Assembly (NCBI RefSeq): GCF_000381825.1
Contig: NZ_KB907126.1
Location: 1-64,000, forward strand
Origin: Thioalkalivibrio sp. ALJT
GTDB lineage: Bacteria > Pseudomonadota > Gammaproteobacteria > Ectothiorhodospirales > Ectothiorhodospiraceae
DNA: 64,000 bases
Direction: 5' to 3'
Shown here: positions 8,701 to 16,844 of the stretch, piece after piece
Layout of the letters: each line of letters opens with the position of its first letter
Position numbering within the stretch: position 1 is the first letter of the stretch
The notes under the pieces: generated by a model
The model's input: the letters and a program-made list of their open reading frames with translations, nothing else
Told to the model about the DNA's origin: nothing
The model's database searches: none
Program-made: the position numbers and the translations under genes

Positions 8701-9055
8701 GGTCACGCTCTACGGGATCGCCAACTGCGACACCGTGCGCAAGGCACGCCGGGCGCTGGATGCGGCCGGCGTGAATGTGCGCTTCGTGGACCTGCGCAAA
8801 GACGGGCTGGACCCGGTGCGTCTGCAGCGCTGGGTCGAGGTCGCGGGCTGGGAGGCCCTGGTGAACCGTCGCGGCACCACCTGGCGCCAACTCCCGGAGG
8901 ACGAACGCGCGGGCATGGATGAGGGCCGCGCGTTCGCGCTGATGCAGGCGCACCCGACGCTGATCAAGCGCCCGGTCATCGAGCACGGCGCCAACGGGGA
9001 GGCACTCGAGGTCGGCTGGAACGCGACCATAGCCGCCCGCCTCGGGGCGGCCTGA
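8693..9055 (+). CDS. ArsC/Spx-like protein, YffB type
   Basis: 120 residues of the arsenate-reductase-like thioredoxin fold: [19 protein letters not shown] at the N-terminus and [18 protein letters not shown] near the end. Only the first cysteine of a CxxC is kept (CDTV), as in YffB and unlike Spx with CxxC. In E. coli yffB sits next to dapE, so the location beside dapC-dapD repeats a known but unexplained link with the succinylase lysine pathway. It overlaps dapD by eight bases. YffB binds glutathione in Pseudomonas; the true substrate here is unknown, and arsenate reduction is not implied. Confidence 0.85.
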   Translation: MSEVTLYGIANCDTVRKARRALDAAGVNVRFVDLRKDGLDPVRLQRWVEVAGWEALVNRRGTTWRQLPEDERAGMDEGRAFALMQAHPTLIKRPVIEHGANGEALEVGWNATIAARLGAA

Positions 9056-9085
9056 GTCCCCGGCGTACGGCTCACCACCGTGTGC

Positions 9086-9118
9086 ACCCCGCATCGCCGC
9101 GAACTGATCGCGGGGTCA
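9086..9118. terminator. Hairpin between convergent genes, possible bidirectional terminator
   Basis: ACCCCGC at 9086-9092 pairs with GCGGGGT at 9110-9116, extended inwards by ATC/GAT with one bulge. It lies between the convergent ArsC-like gene and the small hypothetical gene, just where a shared terminator is expected. There is no T-tract, so the call rests on position and stem only. Confidence 0.35.
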
Positions 9119-9349
9119 GGGGTGTACGCGGTCCGGCCCGGCAGATTCGCCGGACTCGCCTGCTGCCTCCTGTGCAGCAGGCGAGTCCGGAGCCTGTCGT
9201 AACCAGGCCTCCCGCAATTCGATCTCGCGCCCGCCCGACTCCGGTGCCGGCACATCCGCATAGGGGTCCGGGTCCAGACGTCCGTCATGCCAGGCCCAGA
9301 GGAGATACCCGGCGTTCAACAGCGCCAGGATCAGCACGACCCAGCGCAT
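9116..9349 (-). CDS. Small membrane-anchored hypothetical protein downstream of coaX
   Basis: 77 residues. Residues 1-20 (MRWVVLILALLNAGYLLWAW) form one membrane segment or uncleaved signal anchor; the rest is acidic and rich in Pro, Ser and Gly and likely faces the periplasm. I do not recognise a domain. It starts immediately after the coaX stop (9350), so it is the third gene of a birA-coaX-orf operon. In related genomes a SPOR-domain or similar cell-envelope protein often follows birA-coaX; here any C-terminal domain is absent, so this could be a shortened version. Function unknown. Confidence 0.6.
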   Translation of the reverse strand: MRWVVLILALLNAGYLLWAWHDGRLDPDPYADVPAPESGGREIELREAWLRQAPDSPAAQEAAGESGESAGPDRVHP

Positions 9350-10120
9350 TCAGGAAGCCTCCCAGTGCGCCAGCTCCCACAGGCCATCCAGCACCAGGTT
9401 CGGGAAGATCGCCGACTCCGTGCGCATCAGCGGCGCCAGCCAATAGGCATCCCCTCCGGTCAGCCAGCATGCAGGCTGCGGACGGGCACCGGCACCCGCG
9501 TGCGCGATCAGACCATCCAGTGCGGCGACCAGCCCCAGCCCCCAGCCCCGCTCCAGGGCCTCGGTACTGTTCAGGCCTGGAGTGGCATCCAGGCCTTCCG
9601 GCCATTGCGTGGCCCCGCGTGGGGCAATGCGATCGGACAGGCGCCCCTGCAGGGTCTCCCAGCCCAGCTGCCGTCCGGGAAACAGATAGCCGCCGGCATG
9701 GCCGCCGTCCGCCTGCAACATATCCACAGTCACCGCGGTGCCCGCATCCACGACCACGACCGCCCCGCTGGCATGGGCACGGGCCGCGACCAGCGCACAG
9801 TAGCGATCCACCCCCAGCTGGTCCGCTGCATAGGCACTATGCAGGCCATGCGGCCCGTCCGCGGCGACACGTACCATGTGCACCGAGGCCGCCACCCCGC
9901 TGGCCGCGAGCGCCGCACGAAACGCCCGTTCACGTGCCTCCGGCCCCACACGGGATACCCATACGGCCCTGATTGCGCCCTCCTGCGCCATGGAACCGAG
10001 GGCCCGCGCGCAACCCTCCGTCTGCCGGTTCGCCCCGGAACCCACGACTTGTCCGTCAGCCGCACGCACCTGCCACTTCACACGGCTGCTGCCGATATCC
10101 ACCAGTGCCACGTCAGACAT
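9350..10120 (-). CDS. coaX: Type III pantothenate kinase
   Basis: 256 residues from ATG 10120, chosen because GGAG lies eight bases upstream; the ATG at 10126 is too close to that site. The ASKHA-type motifs are ALVDIGSSRVKW (phosphate 1), LGVDRYCAL and VVVDAGTAVTVD. It phosphorylates pantothenate in the first step of coenzyme A synthesis, is insensitive to CoA feedback and needs a monovalent cation. The start overlaps the end of birA by eight bases, so the two are translationally coupled. The asparagine usual in DxGN is serine here (DIGSS), a common gammaproteobacterial variant. Confidence 0.92.
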   Translation of the reverse strand: MSDVALVDIGSSRVKWQVRAADGQVVGSGANRQTEGCARALGSMAQEGAIRAVWVSRVGPEARERAFRAALAASGVAASVHMVRVAADGPHGLHSAYAADQLGVDRYCALVAARAHASGAVVVVDAGTAVTVDMLQADGGHAGGYLFPGRQLGWETLQGRLSDRIAPRGATQWPEGLDATPGLNSTEALERGWGLGLVAALDGLIAHAGAGARPQPACWLTGGDAYWLAPLMRTESAIFPNLVLDGLWELAHWEAS

Positions 10121-10949
10121 ATTCATCGCTCCGTACCGACACTTCTCCGGAATGCAGGAGGCGCACACCTTCGCCGTCGAACTCGACCCGCAAGCACCCA
10201 CTGTCCGGGTCGATCCCGCGGGCGCAACCCTGGCGACCCTCGTCCAGCACCCGGACGGCGCGGCCGCGAAGGCTGTCCAGACGCGCAAGCTCCGATTCCA
10301 GCGGACGGATACCCTGGCGCAGCAGCCCCGGGTGGATCAGACACTGGCGGGCAATGATCTCTGCGGCGATCGCTACCTGCCCCGGAACCGGGGCCATCAT
10401 CTGTGCGGCCAGATCCGTGACCGCTCGCCCGAGCGACAGTGCGGCGGCGCCTGTGCGGTTCAGGCCAATCCCGACGACCAGCCACCCGGGACGGCCTGGC
10501 TGCGGCTGGCGCTGTTCCACCAGGACCCCCCCCAGCTTTGCCGGCCCGACGACCAGGTCATTGGGCCACTTCAGCCGCACGCGGTCCACACCCAACGCCT
10601 CCAGGGCCTGAATCACGCCGACCCCAACGCCCACCGGGTAGGCCGACGGCACCGGCCCTGGCGGCAACGGCCAGGCCAGCGACAGCGCCAGCCCCGCCCC
10701 GGGCGGTGACTGCCAGACGCGCCCGCGACGACCCCGGCCCGCTGTCTGCTCCAGCGCCATACAGACCCGCGCCGGGCCACCCACAGCGCCACAGGTATCC
10801 AGCAAATAGCGGTTGGTCGAGTCCACCGACTTCACCACCTCCACGCTCGGCGCAATGGCGCCGGTACCGGCCAGCAGGCGCTCCAAATACGCCTTCAGCC
10901 GCGCACTTTCCGCCGCCATAATGCACACTGTGGAAGGGTTCTCGCTCAT
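10113..10949 (-). CDS. birA: Biotin--[acetyl-CoA-carboxylase] ligase without DNA-binding domain
   Basis: 278 residues from ATG 10949 (alternatives 11030 and 10919; none has a strong ribosome site). The catalytic domain is complete: VDSTNRYLL, the biotinyl-AMP loop [17 protein letters not shown], and [10 protein letters not shown], with an SH3-like C-terminus. Only about 40 residues precede the catalytic core and they lack the winged helix of E. coli BirA. The enzyme should biotinylate the AccB carrier but not act as a bio-operon repressor by itself. It is the first gene of birA-coaX and is divergent from a lytic transglycosylase gene. Confidence 0.9.
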   Translation of the reverse strand: MSENPSTVCIMAAESARLKAYLERLLAGTGAIAPSVEVVKSVDSTNRYLLDTCGAVGGPARVCMALEQTAGRGRRGRVWQSPPGAGLALSLAWPLPPGPVPSAYPVGVGVGVIQALEALGVDRVRLKWPNDLVVGPAKLGGVLVEQRQPQPGRPGWLVVGIGLNRTGAAALSLGRAVTDLAAQMMAPVPGQVAIAAEIIARQCLIHPGLLRQGIRPLESELARLDSLRGRAVRVLDEGRQGCARGIDPDSGCLRVEFDGEGVRLLHSGEVSVRSDEYV

Positions 10950-11028
10950 CGGGATCGGTACTGGGCTCGTGCGAGTCAGGGGGGCAGGATTGAACGCAAG
11001 GCAACATGGTAAGCATTCCGCCGGTCGC

Positions 11029-11775
11029 ATGCTGCGATTGACCGCGGTGCTCGCAGGAATGCTGCTGGCGATCCCGGCAAGCGCCGAGCTTTACACCTAC
11101 CGGGATGCATCGGGTGCACGGGTCCTGACGGACGAACGCCCGCAGGGACAGCCCTACGAGACCATCCGCTCGTCCGGTACGGGCACTTCCGCCGCGTCCG
11201 GCCCAACTCAGGACAACTGGTCGCGCAGTGAGATGTTCGTGTTCGAGGGCCCCGGAGGCGAGCGCCTGCTCACCAACCAGCGGCAGCAGGACGCGGGCAT
11301 GGAACTGATCGCGACCTTCGGCCGCCCTACCGCCCGCGTCCAGTGCGGCAACCGCGCGCACCGGGCGCTCGCCAGTGGCGGCGGCGAATTCGCCGAACTC
11401 ATTCATCACGCGGCGGCCCGGCAGGGCCTGGACCCGACCCTGGTCCAGGCCGTGATCCATGTCGAGTCCTGTTTCGATCCACAGGCGGTTTCAAGCGTTG
11501 GCGCCCATGGCCTCATGCAGTTGATGCCGGCCACGGCTGCGGAGCTGGGGGTATCCGACCGCTTTGATCCGGCACAGAACATCGACGGCGGAACGCGCTA
11601 TCTCGTGGCCATGCTCGAGCGTTTCGACGGCGATCTGGATCTGGCCCTGGCGGCGTACAATGCGGGGCCGGGGGCAGTGGAACGCCACGGTGGCATCCCG
11701 CCGTTCCGCGAGACGCAGGCCTACGTCCAGCGGGTTCGCGCGCAATACGGCGGGGGCAACGGACGTCCCGACTGA
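11029..11775 (+). CDS. Periplasmic lytic transglycosylase (DUF4124 plus SLT domain)
   Basis: 248 residues from ATG 11029. A signal peptide runs to about Ala19 (IPASA). Next comes a DUF4124-type beta segment ([18 protein letters not shown]) and then an SLT domain of about 120 residues with the catalytic glutamate in [10 protein letters not shown], the [10 protein letters not shown] motif and [18 protein letters not shown]. It should cut peptidoglycan glycan strands between MurNAc and GlcNAc to give 1,6-anhydro ends. The start is 79 bases from birA, so the two promoters are divergent. No lipobox is present, so the protein is soluble in the periplasm. Confidence 0.88.
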   Translation: MLRLTAVLAGMLLAIPASAELYTYRDASGARVLTDERPQGQPYETIRSSGTGTSAASGPTQDNWSRSEMFVFEGPGGERLLTNQRQQDAGMELIATFGRPTARVQCGNRAHRALASGGGEFAELIHHAAARQGLDPTLVQAVIHVESCFDPQAVSSVGAHGLMQLMPATAAELGVSDRFDPAQNIDGGTRYLVAMLERFDGDLDLALAAYNAGPGAVERHGGIPPFRETQAYVQRVRAQYGGGNGRPD

Positions 11776-11838
11776 GCCTGTCCGTATGCCAGGAAAAGCC
11801 AGCACCCAGGTTGCGAAACTCCCGGGGGATTCCCTGCG

Positions 11839-12162
11839 TCAGCGACCCTGCGGCTTCTCCCGGCCACAGTTCCAGCACTGGGTAAACTGGGGTTCAATCA
11901 CCTCGCCACAGTGCGCACACTTCCAGTCACGGCCGTCATGTTTCGGCTCGCCTTCGAAGTATTCCAGGATGATCGCCCGCGCCTCTTCCGCCTGCTCCTC
12001 GTGCACCACCATGATCCGGGCCCAGGTCTCGGTCGGCGGGACTTCCCCGGCGGCACTGTACAGCCCGGCCTGATTGGCGTAGGCCGGGATCCCGGCCTCC
12101 CGCAACAGGTTCTCGACAAATCCGGCCATGACCGGATCGGCGGCGGAGTAAACGGTCCTCAT
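11839..12162 (-). CDS. DUF2007 domain protein with C-terminal zinc ribbon
   Basis: 107 residues. The N-terminal 70 residues (MRTVYSAADPVMAGFVENLL, then GIPAYANQAG) match the small DUF2007 putative signal-transducing domain, and the last 25 residues carry WKCAHCGEVIEPQFTQCWNC, a four-cysteine zinc ribbon. Cytosolic; no known biochemical role. The gene is convergent with the lytic transglycosylase gene and is followed by no partner in the same direction. Confidence 0.8.
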   Translation of the reverse strand: MRTVYSAADPVMAGFVENLLREAGIPAYANQAGLYSAAGEVPPTETWARIMVVHEEQAEEARAIILEYFEGEPKHDGRDWKCAHCGEVIEPQFTQCWNCGREKPQGR

Positions 12163-12225
12163 GGGCAGGACCGTAGCATGCCGTTGGGCGTGCTGCAGCC
12201 ACCATGACGCACCGGCACCGGAGTG

Positions 12226-12843
12226 TTACTGGACGGTGCCCTGATTGGCCGCCTGGAAGTATTCCATCGCCTTCTGGATGGCGAAGAACGGCGCCTCGTC
12301 CAGCGCTTCCCGCGTGTGCGGCAGGTTGATGTCCGCATGGTACTTGCGCATCGCCAGTACATGGATGGGCAGCTCACGAGCGAACATCGGGTTCTCGAAA
12401 TTGAAGTACTGCCCGAGCCCCAGCACCAGCGCCTTGCGCTCTGCGGCGTCCAGATCATCCGGCGTTACATGCACGTCCGGGAGCTGCCCGGCCTGACCGT
12501 CCACGCTCACCACCACCTGGCGATCGGCCGGGTTCAAAGCAGGCACGGCATCGCCGTTCACCAGCTCCAGTTCCTCGGACAGATCAAGGTAGCCCTTCGC
12601 GAGAATATGACCATGCGGCTGGAATACCTTGCTGGACATGTTCACCGCCCACAGCTCCAGGGCCTCTTTCAGCTCCTGCGCCGCCTGAACCTCGCCCAGT
12701 GCGAACAATTGCTGGGCGTAGAGGATGTCCCATACCCAGACCTGCCCGTATTCGGGCAACTCGCCTGCGGCCTCCACCGAAACCTTGCGCAGGTCCGGCT
12801 GCGAGGGATCAGGAGCATGCAGTGTCAGGGTAAACTCGGCCAA
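12226..12843 (-). CDS. Conserved hypothetical protein, TTG start
   Basis: 205 residues. I place the start at TTG 12843 (MAEFTLTLHAPDPSQPDLRK), because GGAGAA lies seven bases upstream and the frame above it is not protein-like. An early segment reads WVWDILYAQQLFALGEVQAAQELKEALELW, mainly helical, and the end reads LDEAPFFAIQKAMEYFQAANQ. No signal peptide or membrane segment. I do not recognise the family. The gene is divergent from ppk, sharing a 190-bp upstream region that contains a Pho-box-like site, so phosphate control of both genes is possible but unproven. Confidence 0.7.
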   Translation of the reverse strand: MAEFTLTLHAPDPSQPDLRKVSVEAAGELPEYGQVWVWDILYAQQLFALGEVQAAQELKEALELWAVNMSSKVFQPHGHILAKGYLDLSEELELVNGDAVPALNPADRQVVVSVDGQAGQLPDVHVTPDDLDAAERKALVLGLGQYFNFENPMFARELPIHVLAMRKYHADINLPHTREALDEAPFFAIQKAMEYFQAANQGTVQ

Positions 12844-12970
12844 GGGGCTTCTCCGAAAGGCAACTAAAGGTGCTGCGTGGATATATCCGACAAGTATAAC
12901 GGCAGGGGCCTCGGCTCCGCAGTTCAGCCACCCGTGCCGGGGCCTTCGGGTACCGCCCAACCACCAGCTC

Positions 12971-12988
12971 CATTCATAAAACTGACAT
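12971..12988 (+). promoter_or_regulatory. Putative Pho box (PhoB site) upstream of ppk
   Basis: CATTCAT, four A bases, then CTGACAT: two 7-bp direct half-sites compared with the consensus CTGTCAT, with 5/7 and 6/7 matches and the correct 4-bp spacer. It lies 45 bases upstream of the ppk start, where PhoB would replace a -35 element. Polyphosphate kinase genes are known members of the Pho regulon in several proteobacteria. Confidence 0.55.
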
Positions 12989-13033
12989 AATGACGCCATA
13001 CACTCGCGGACCCACTTCTGCCGTGAGTCGTGC

Positions 13034-15118
13034 ATGCCGGATGCCGACATGAGCCAACCCGAACTGTTCCTGAATCGCGAACTGTCCCTGCTGGAGTTCA
13101 ACCGCCGGGTGCTCGCCCTCGCCCAGGACCCGAGCTTTCCGCTGCTCGAGCGGCTGCGCTACCTGAGCATTTCCTCCACCAACCTGGACGAATTCTTTGA
13201 AGTCCGGGTGGGCTCGCTGCGCCAGCAGGTCGAGCTGAACGTGCAGGCCCCGGGCCCCGACGGCCTCTCGGCCGCCGAACAGCTGCGCCAGATTGCCCCG
13301 CGCGCGCACGAACTGGTCGCCGATCAGTACCGCACGCTCAACGACGAGCTGATTCCCGCCCTCGCGGCCGAGGGCATCCATTTTGTGCGCCGCACACACT
13401 GGGATGCCGCCCAGCGCGACTGGGTGCGGCAGTACTTCCACGAGCAGCTGCAACCGGTACTCAGCCCGATCGGGCTGGACCCCGCGCATCCGTTCCCGCG
13501 CATCCTGAACAAGAGCCTGAACTTCATCGTCACATTACAGGGCAAGGACGCCTTCGGTCGCGAATCCGGCCGCGCCGTTGTCCAGGCCCCGCGCTCCCTG
13601 CCGCGCCTCGTACGCCTGCCGCCCGCGGTTGCCGGCGGCGACAACCACTTCGTGCTGCTGTCCTCCATCCTGCACGCCCACGTGGACGAATTGTTCAAGG
13701 GCATGAAGGTCACCGGCTGTTATCAATTCCGGCTGACGCGCAACTCCGACCTGTTCGTGCAGGAGGAGGAGATCGACGACCTGCTGAATGCCCTGGAGGG
13801 CGAGCTGCCGCAGCGCAACTACGGCGCGGGTGTACGCCTCGAGGTCGCGGACAACTGCCCGCAGGAGGCCGCCGCATTCCTGTTGCAGCAGTTCAACCTG
13901 TCACCCGAAGACCTCTATCAGGTCACCGGCCTGGTCAACCTGAACCGGCTGATGGCGGTACACGATCTGGTGGACCGGCCGGATCTCAAGTTCCCGCCGC
14001 TGGTACCTGCATTGCCGCGCCACGACGCGACCGGCTCCGGCATCTTCGCCTGCATTCGCGAGCAGGAGCTGCTGCTGCACCACCCGTATCAGTCATTCAT
14101 GCCGGTGGTGGAATTCCTGCGCCAGGCCGCGGCCGACCCGCGAGTGCTGGCCATCAAGCAGACGCTCTACCGCACCGGAACCCGATCGCCACTGGTGGAG
14201 ACCCTGATCGCGGCCGCCCAGGCCGGCAAGGAAGTCACCGTGGTCATCGAGCTGCGTGCCCGCTTCGACGAGGCGGACAACATCGAACTGGCCAACCGCA
14301 TGCAGGATGCCGGGGTCCACGTCACTTACGGCGTGGTGGGGTACAAGACCCATGCCAAGCTGGCGCTGGTCGTGCGCCGCGATGGCGATCACATTACCCG
14401 CTACGCCCATCTGGGCACGGGCAACTACCATTCCGGTACCGCCAAGGCCTACACGGATCTCGGCCTGCTGACCGCAGACCCGGTCCTCACCGAGGATGTC
14501 CACCGCGTATTCCAGCAACTGACCGGCCTGGGCAAGGTCTCCCGGCTGCGCGCGCTGCTGCAGGCGCCGTTCCGCCTGCACGACGCAATGGTGGAAAAGA
14601 TCGACCGCGAGATCGAAAACGCCCGCGCCGGGCGCCCCGCACGCATCGTCGCGCGCATGAATTCGCTCAACGAGGCCCTCATCATCCAGGCCCTGTACCG
14701 GGCTTCTCAGGCCGGGGTCCCGATCCAGCTGATCGTGCGCGGGATCTGCAGCCTGCGCCCCGGCGTGCCCGGCATCTCGGAAACCATCGAGGTCCGCTCG
14801 GTGCTCGGCCGCTTTCTGGAACACTCGCGCGTGTTCTACTTCGAGAACGCCGGCGAACCCGAGGTCTTCATCTCCAGCGCCGACTGGATGCCGCGCAACT
14901 TCTTCCGTCGCGTCGAGGTCGCCTCTCCCGTTCGCGACCCCGAACTGCGCGACCGCGTGGCCGAGGAATCCCTGTTCAACTACCTGCGTGACACCGCCAC
15001 CGCCTGGTCCCTGCAGCCGGACGGCAGCTACACCCGCATTCGACCCGCCGACGACCAGGCACCCTACTCCGCACAGGAGGCCCTCACAACCGCTCTGGCG
15101 GGGTCTACCGCCGGCTGA
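13034..15118 (+). CDS. ppk1: Polyphosphate kinase 1
   Basis: 694 residues, the usual PPK1 length. The N-terminal domain begins LFLNRELSLLEFNRRVLALA and STNLDEFFEVRVG. The phospholipase-D-like catalytic half has the autophosphorylated histidine in GYKTHAKLALVVRR and a second in YAHLGTGNYHSGTAKAYTDL. It reversibly builds polyphosphate from ATP at the inner membrane. Start ATG 13034 or 13049 (MSQPELF); neither has a strong ribosome site. A Pho-box-like sequence precedes it. ppx, the degrading enzyme, lies 1.7 kb downstream on the other strand, separated by a REC-HDOD gene and a mobile element. Confidence 0.96.
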   Translation: MPDADMSQPELFLNRELSLLEFNRRVLALAQDPSFPLLERLRYLSISSTNLDEFFEVRVGSLRQQVELNVQAPGPDGLSAAEQLRQIAPRAHELVADQYRTLNDELIPALAAEGIHFVRRTHWDAAQRDWVRQYFHEQLQPVLSPIGLDPAHPFPRILNKSLNFIVTLQGKDAFGRESGRAVVQAPRSLPRLVRLPPAVAGGDNHFVLLSSILHAHVDELFKGMKVTGCYQFRLTRNSDLFVQEEEIDDLLNALEGELPQRNYGAGVRLEVADNCPQEAAAFLLQQFNLSPEDLYQVTGLVNLNRLMAVHDLVDRPDLKFPPLVPALPRHDATGSGIFACIREQELLLHHPYQSFMPVVEFLRQAAADPRVLAIKQTLYRTGTRSPLVETLIAAAQAGKEVTVVIELRARFDEADNIELANRMQDAGVHVTYGVVGYKTHAKLALVVRRDGDHITRYAHLGTGNYHSGTAKAYTDLGLLTADPVLTEDVHRVFQQLTGLGKVSRLRALLQAPFRLHDAMVEKIDREIENARAGRPARIVARMNSLNEALIIQALYRASQAGVPIQLIVRGICSLRPGVPGISETIEVRSVLGRFLEHSRVFYFENAGEPEVFISSADWMPRNFFRRVEVASPVRDPELRDRVAEESLFNYLRDTATAWSLQPDGSYTRIRPADDQAPYSAQEALTTALAGSTAG

Positions 15119-15231
15119 CGCGACACCCATGGCCGGGCGCGGGGGCCCCGGCCCCGCGCTTGACCCTATCCTTCGGACAACCGAACCTGAAAGTCACAAA
15201 CTCCTTACAGGCACGCGCATCCGGACCCCCT

Positions 15232-16443
15232 ATGAAGATCCTGATACTGGAAGACGAAGCACTCATGGCGGATCTTCTCGAGACACTCGTTCGTGGCCTT
15301 TATCCCGATTCCGACATTTTCCAGGCGAGTTCCATCACCGAGGCGCTGCAGCTCTGGGACGAGACGCACCACGATCTGGTGCTGTCGGACCTGTCACTGC
15401 CCGACGGCAATGGGCTGGACTTCCTGCGACGGGCGGCCATCGATGGCCGCGTCACGCCCATTGTCATCATTACCGCGCACCCGGACCGTAACAGCGTCCA
15501 GCGTGCCGCTCGCTACGGCGTACGGGGTTTTATTTCCAAGCCCTTCGAAGCGGAACTGGTGCAGGACCGCCTGCAACAGATACTGGCCGGGGGAACCGCT
15601 ACCGAGCCGCTATCCGAACAAAATGGGGACGGCGCGGAGATTCCCGCCCTGGAGGAAGCCCTGCATCTGGCCGAATCCGGGAACCTGAGGCTGCCTACAC
15701 CGGTCGATCTCGACGCACTGCGGGAACTGAGGGAGCGAGCCGACACACTCCCCCTGTCCGAACTGGAGAAGGCCTGGCAGGACATTCCGTCCCTGGTCAC
15801 GCGCCTGATCGATGCATCCAACGGCAGTGCACTGCGGCGAACCGACACCCCCAATAGCTCGCTACGCGAGGCCCTGCAGGTTCTGGGCATCCCCACCGCC
15901 CTGAATCTGGCAATGGCCATGGCCCTCGATCTCACCACCACACTTCAGGACCCCACCCTCCAGACCCGCGCCCGGCATTACCAGGAACAGAGCGAACGCG
16001 TGGCTCACCAGGCTGCGGCCCTGGGTCGCAGCCTGCGGGCGGACGCCAGCCTTTGCTTCACCGCCGGATTGATGCACCGCCTGGGCGAGCTAGCGGTCAT
16101 CGCCACCGCACAGCGCTGCATCCTTAAGGGCGGCACCCTCGACCCAGCCGCCCTGGATACCGCGCTCGCTGGGGCCTGGCCCGCTCGAATGGCCGTGGCA
16201 CTGAAGTCGCGTCTGCGCCTTTCTCTCCCGTTGAAGCAGATGATTGGGGCAGCCCACGGCTTCGGTCTGGGCAGCGGCCAAATCTATCTGCCGATCATGC
16301 GCACTGCCTTTTTGCTGACCAATGGGGAAGCGGACTCCGCTGAATGCCAGAAACTTCTGAGGCGCCTTGGTCTGTCAGACTATGACACGACTGGCGAGAT
16401 ACCCGGCCAACAGGTCTCGCCCCAGGGAAACGCCAATCAGTGA
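15232..16443 (+). CDS. Response regulator with HDOD output domain
   Basis: 403 residues from ATG 15232. The REC domain (1-125) has the acidic pair E7/D8, phospho-acceptor Asp53 in LVLSDLSLPDGNG and the lysine in GFISKPFEAE. After a linker of about 60 residues comes an HDOD domain (LEKAWQDIPSLVTRLIDAS, LREALQVLGIPTALNLAMA, CFTAGLMHRLGELAVI). HDOD proteins act in signalling, often on c-di-GMP or motility, but lack a complete HD catalytic centre. No sensor kinase is adjacent. The last residues run to the border of a decayed mobile element, so the C-terminal tail may have been altered by the insertion. Confidence 0.85.
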   Translation: MKILILEDEALMADLLETLVRGLYPDSDIFQASSITEALQLWDETHHDLVLSDLSLPDGNGLDFLRRAAIDGRVTPIVIITAHPDRNSVQRAARYGVRGFISKPFEAELVQDRLQQILAGGTATEPLSEQNGDGAEIPALEEALHLAESGNLRLPTPVDLDALRELRERADTLPLSELEKAWQDIPSLVTRLIDASNGSALRRTDTPNSSLREALQVLGIPTALNLAMAMALDLTTTLQDPTLQTRARHYQEQSERVAHQAAALGRSLRADASLCFTAGLMHRLGELAVIATAQRCILKGGTLDPAALDTALAGAWPARMAVALKSRLRLSLPLKQMIGAAHGFGLGSGQIYLPIMRTAFLLTNGEADSAECQKLLRRLGLSDYDTTGEIPGQQVSPQGNANQ

Positions 16444-16524
16444 ACAAGCTCGCGTCCGGCACCCAGGGCATCCGGGGCAGGACGCTCCCACAGCGAGTAG
16501 CGCATCAACCCCTTCCTTGCAGGA

Positions 16525-16762
16525 CTCGGGGCGCAACACCGGGTCAGTGAATCTGGAGTACCACTCCCGCACGTGACTGAAGACAGAGAGGCAGCCGCGT
16601 GATTGAAAGCGGGGCTCGGCCGCCCGTTTTTGATCAAAAACGGGCGCGCGCACAGCGTTGCGGTTCACCTGTAGCAGAATGACTGCACGGCCGTCACCGC
16701 GCATTAAACGCACGCAAAAGCGACTCGAGCGCGGACGTGCGATTCAATCAGCGTCTCCTTAA
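16525..16762. repeat. Palindromic element, copy C (left end decayed)
   Basis: The right end ATTCAATCAGCGTCTCC stops at 16758 and is followed by TTAA (16759-16762), which fits YTAR. From about 16600 it is almost identical to the right half of copy B, including the hairpin CCCGTTTTTGATCAAAAACG and GCAGAATGACTGCACGGCCG. Leftward, similarity continues weakly to about 16525 (GGGGCGCAAC) and the left terminal repeat cannot be found, so this copy is truncated or diverged. The rest of the gap between the HDOD gene and ppx (16444-16524 and 16763-16844) shows nothing recognisable. Confidence 0.7.
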
Positions 16763-16844
16763 GGGAGAGAGGCTTACTGGAATCCCCTCCCGGCCAGAAG
16801 CCCCCGACAATCGCCGCAGACCAAGCGATAATTCCTGTCGACCG

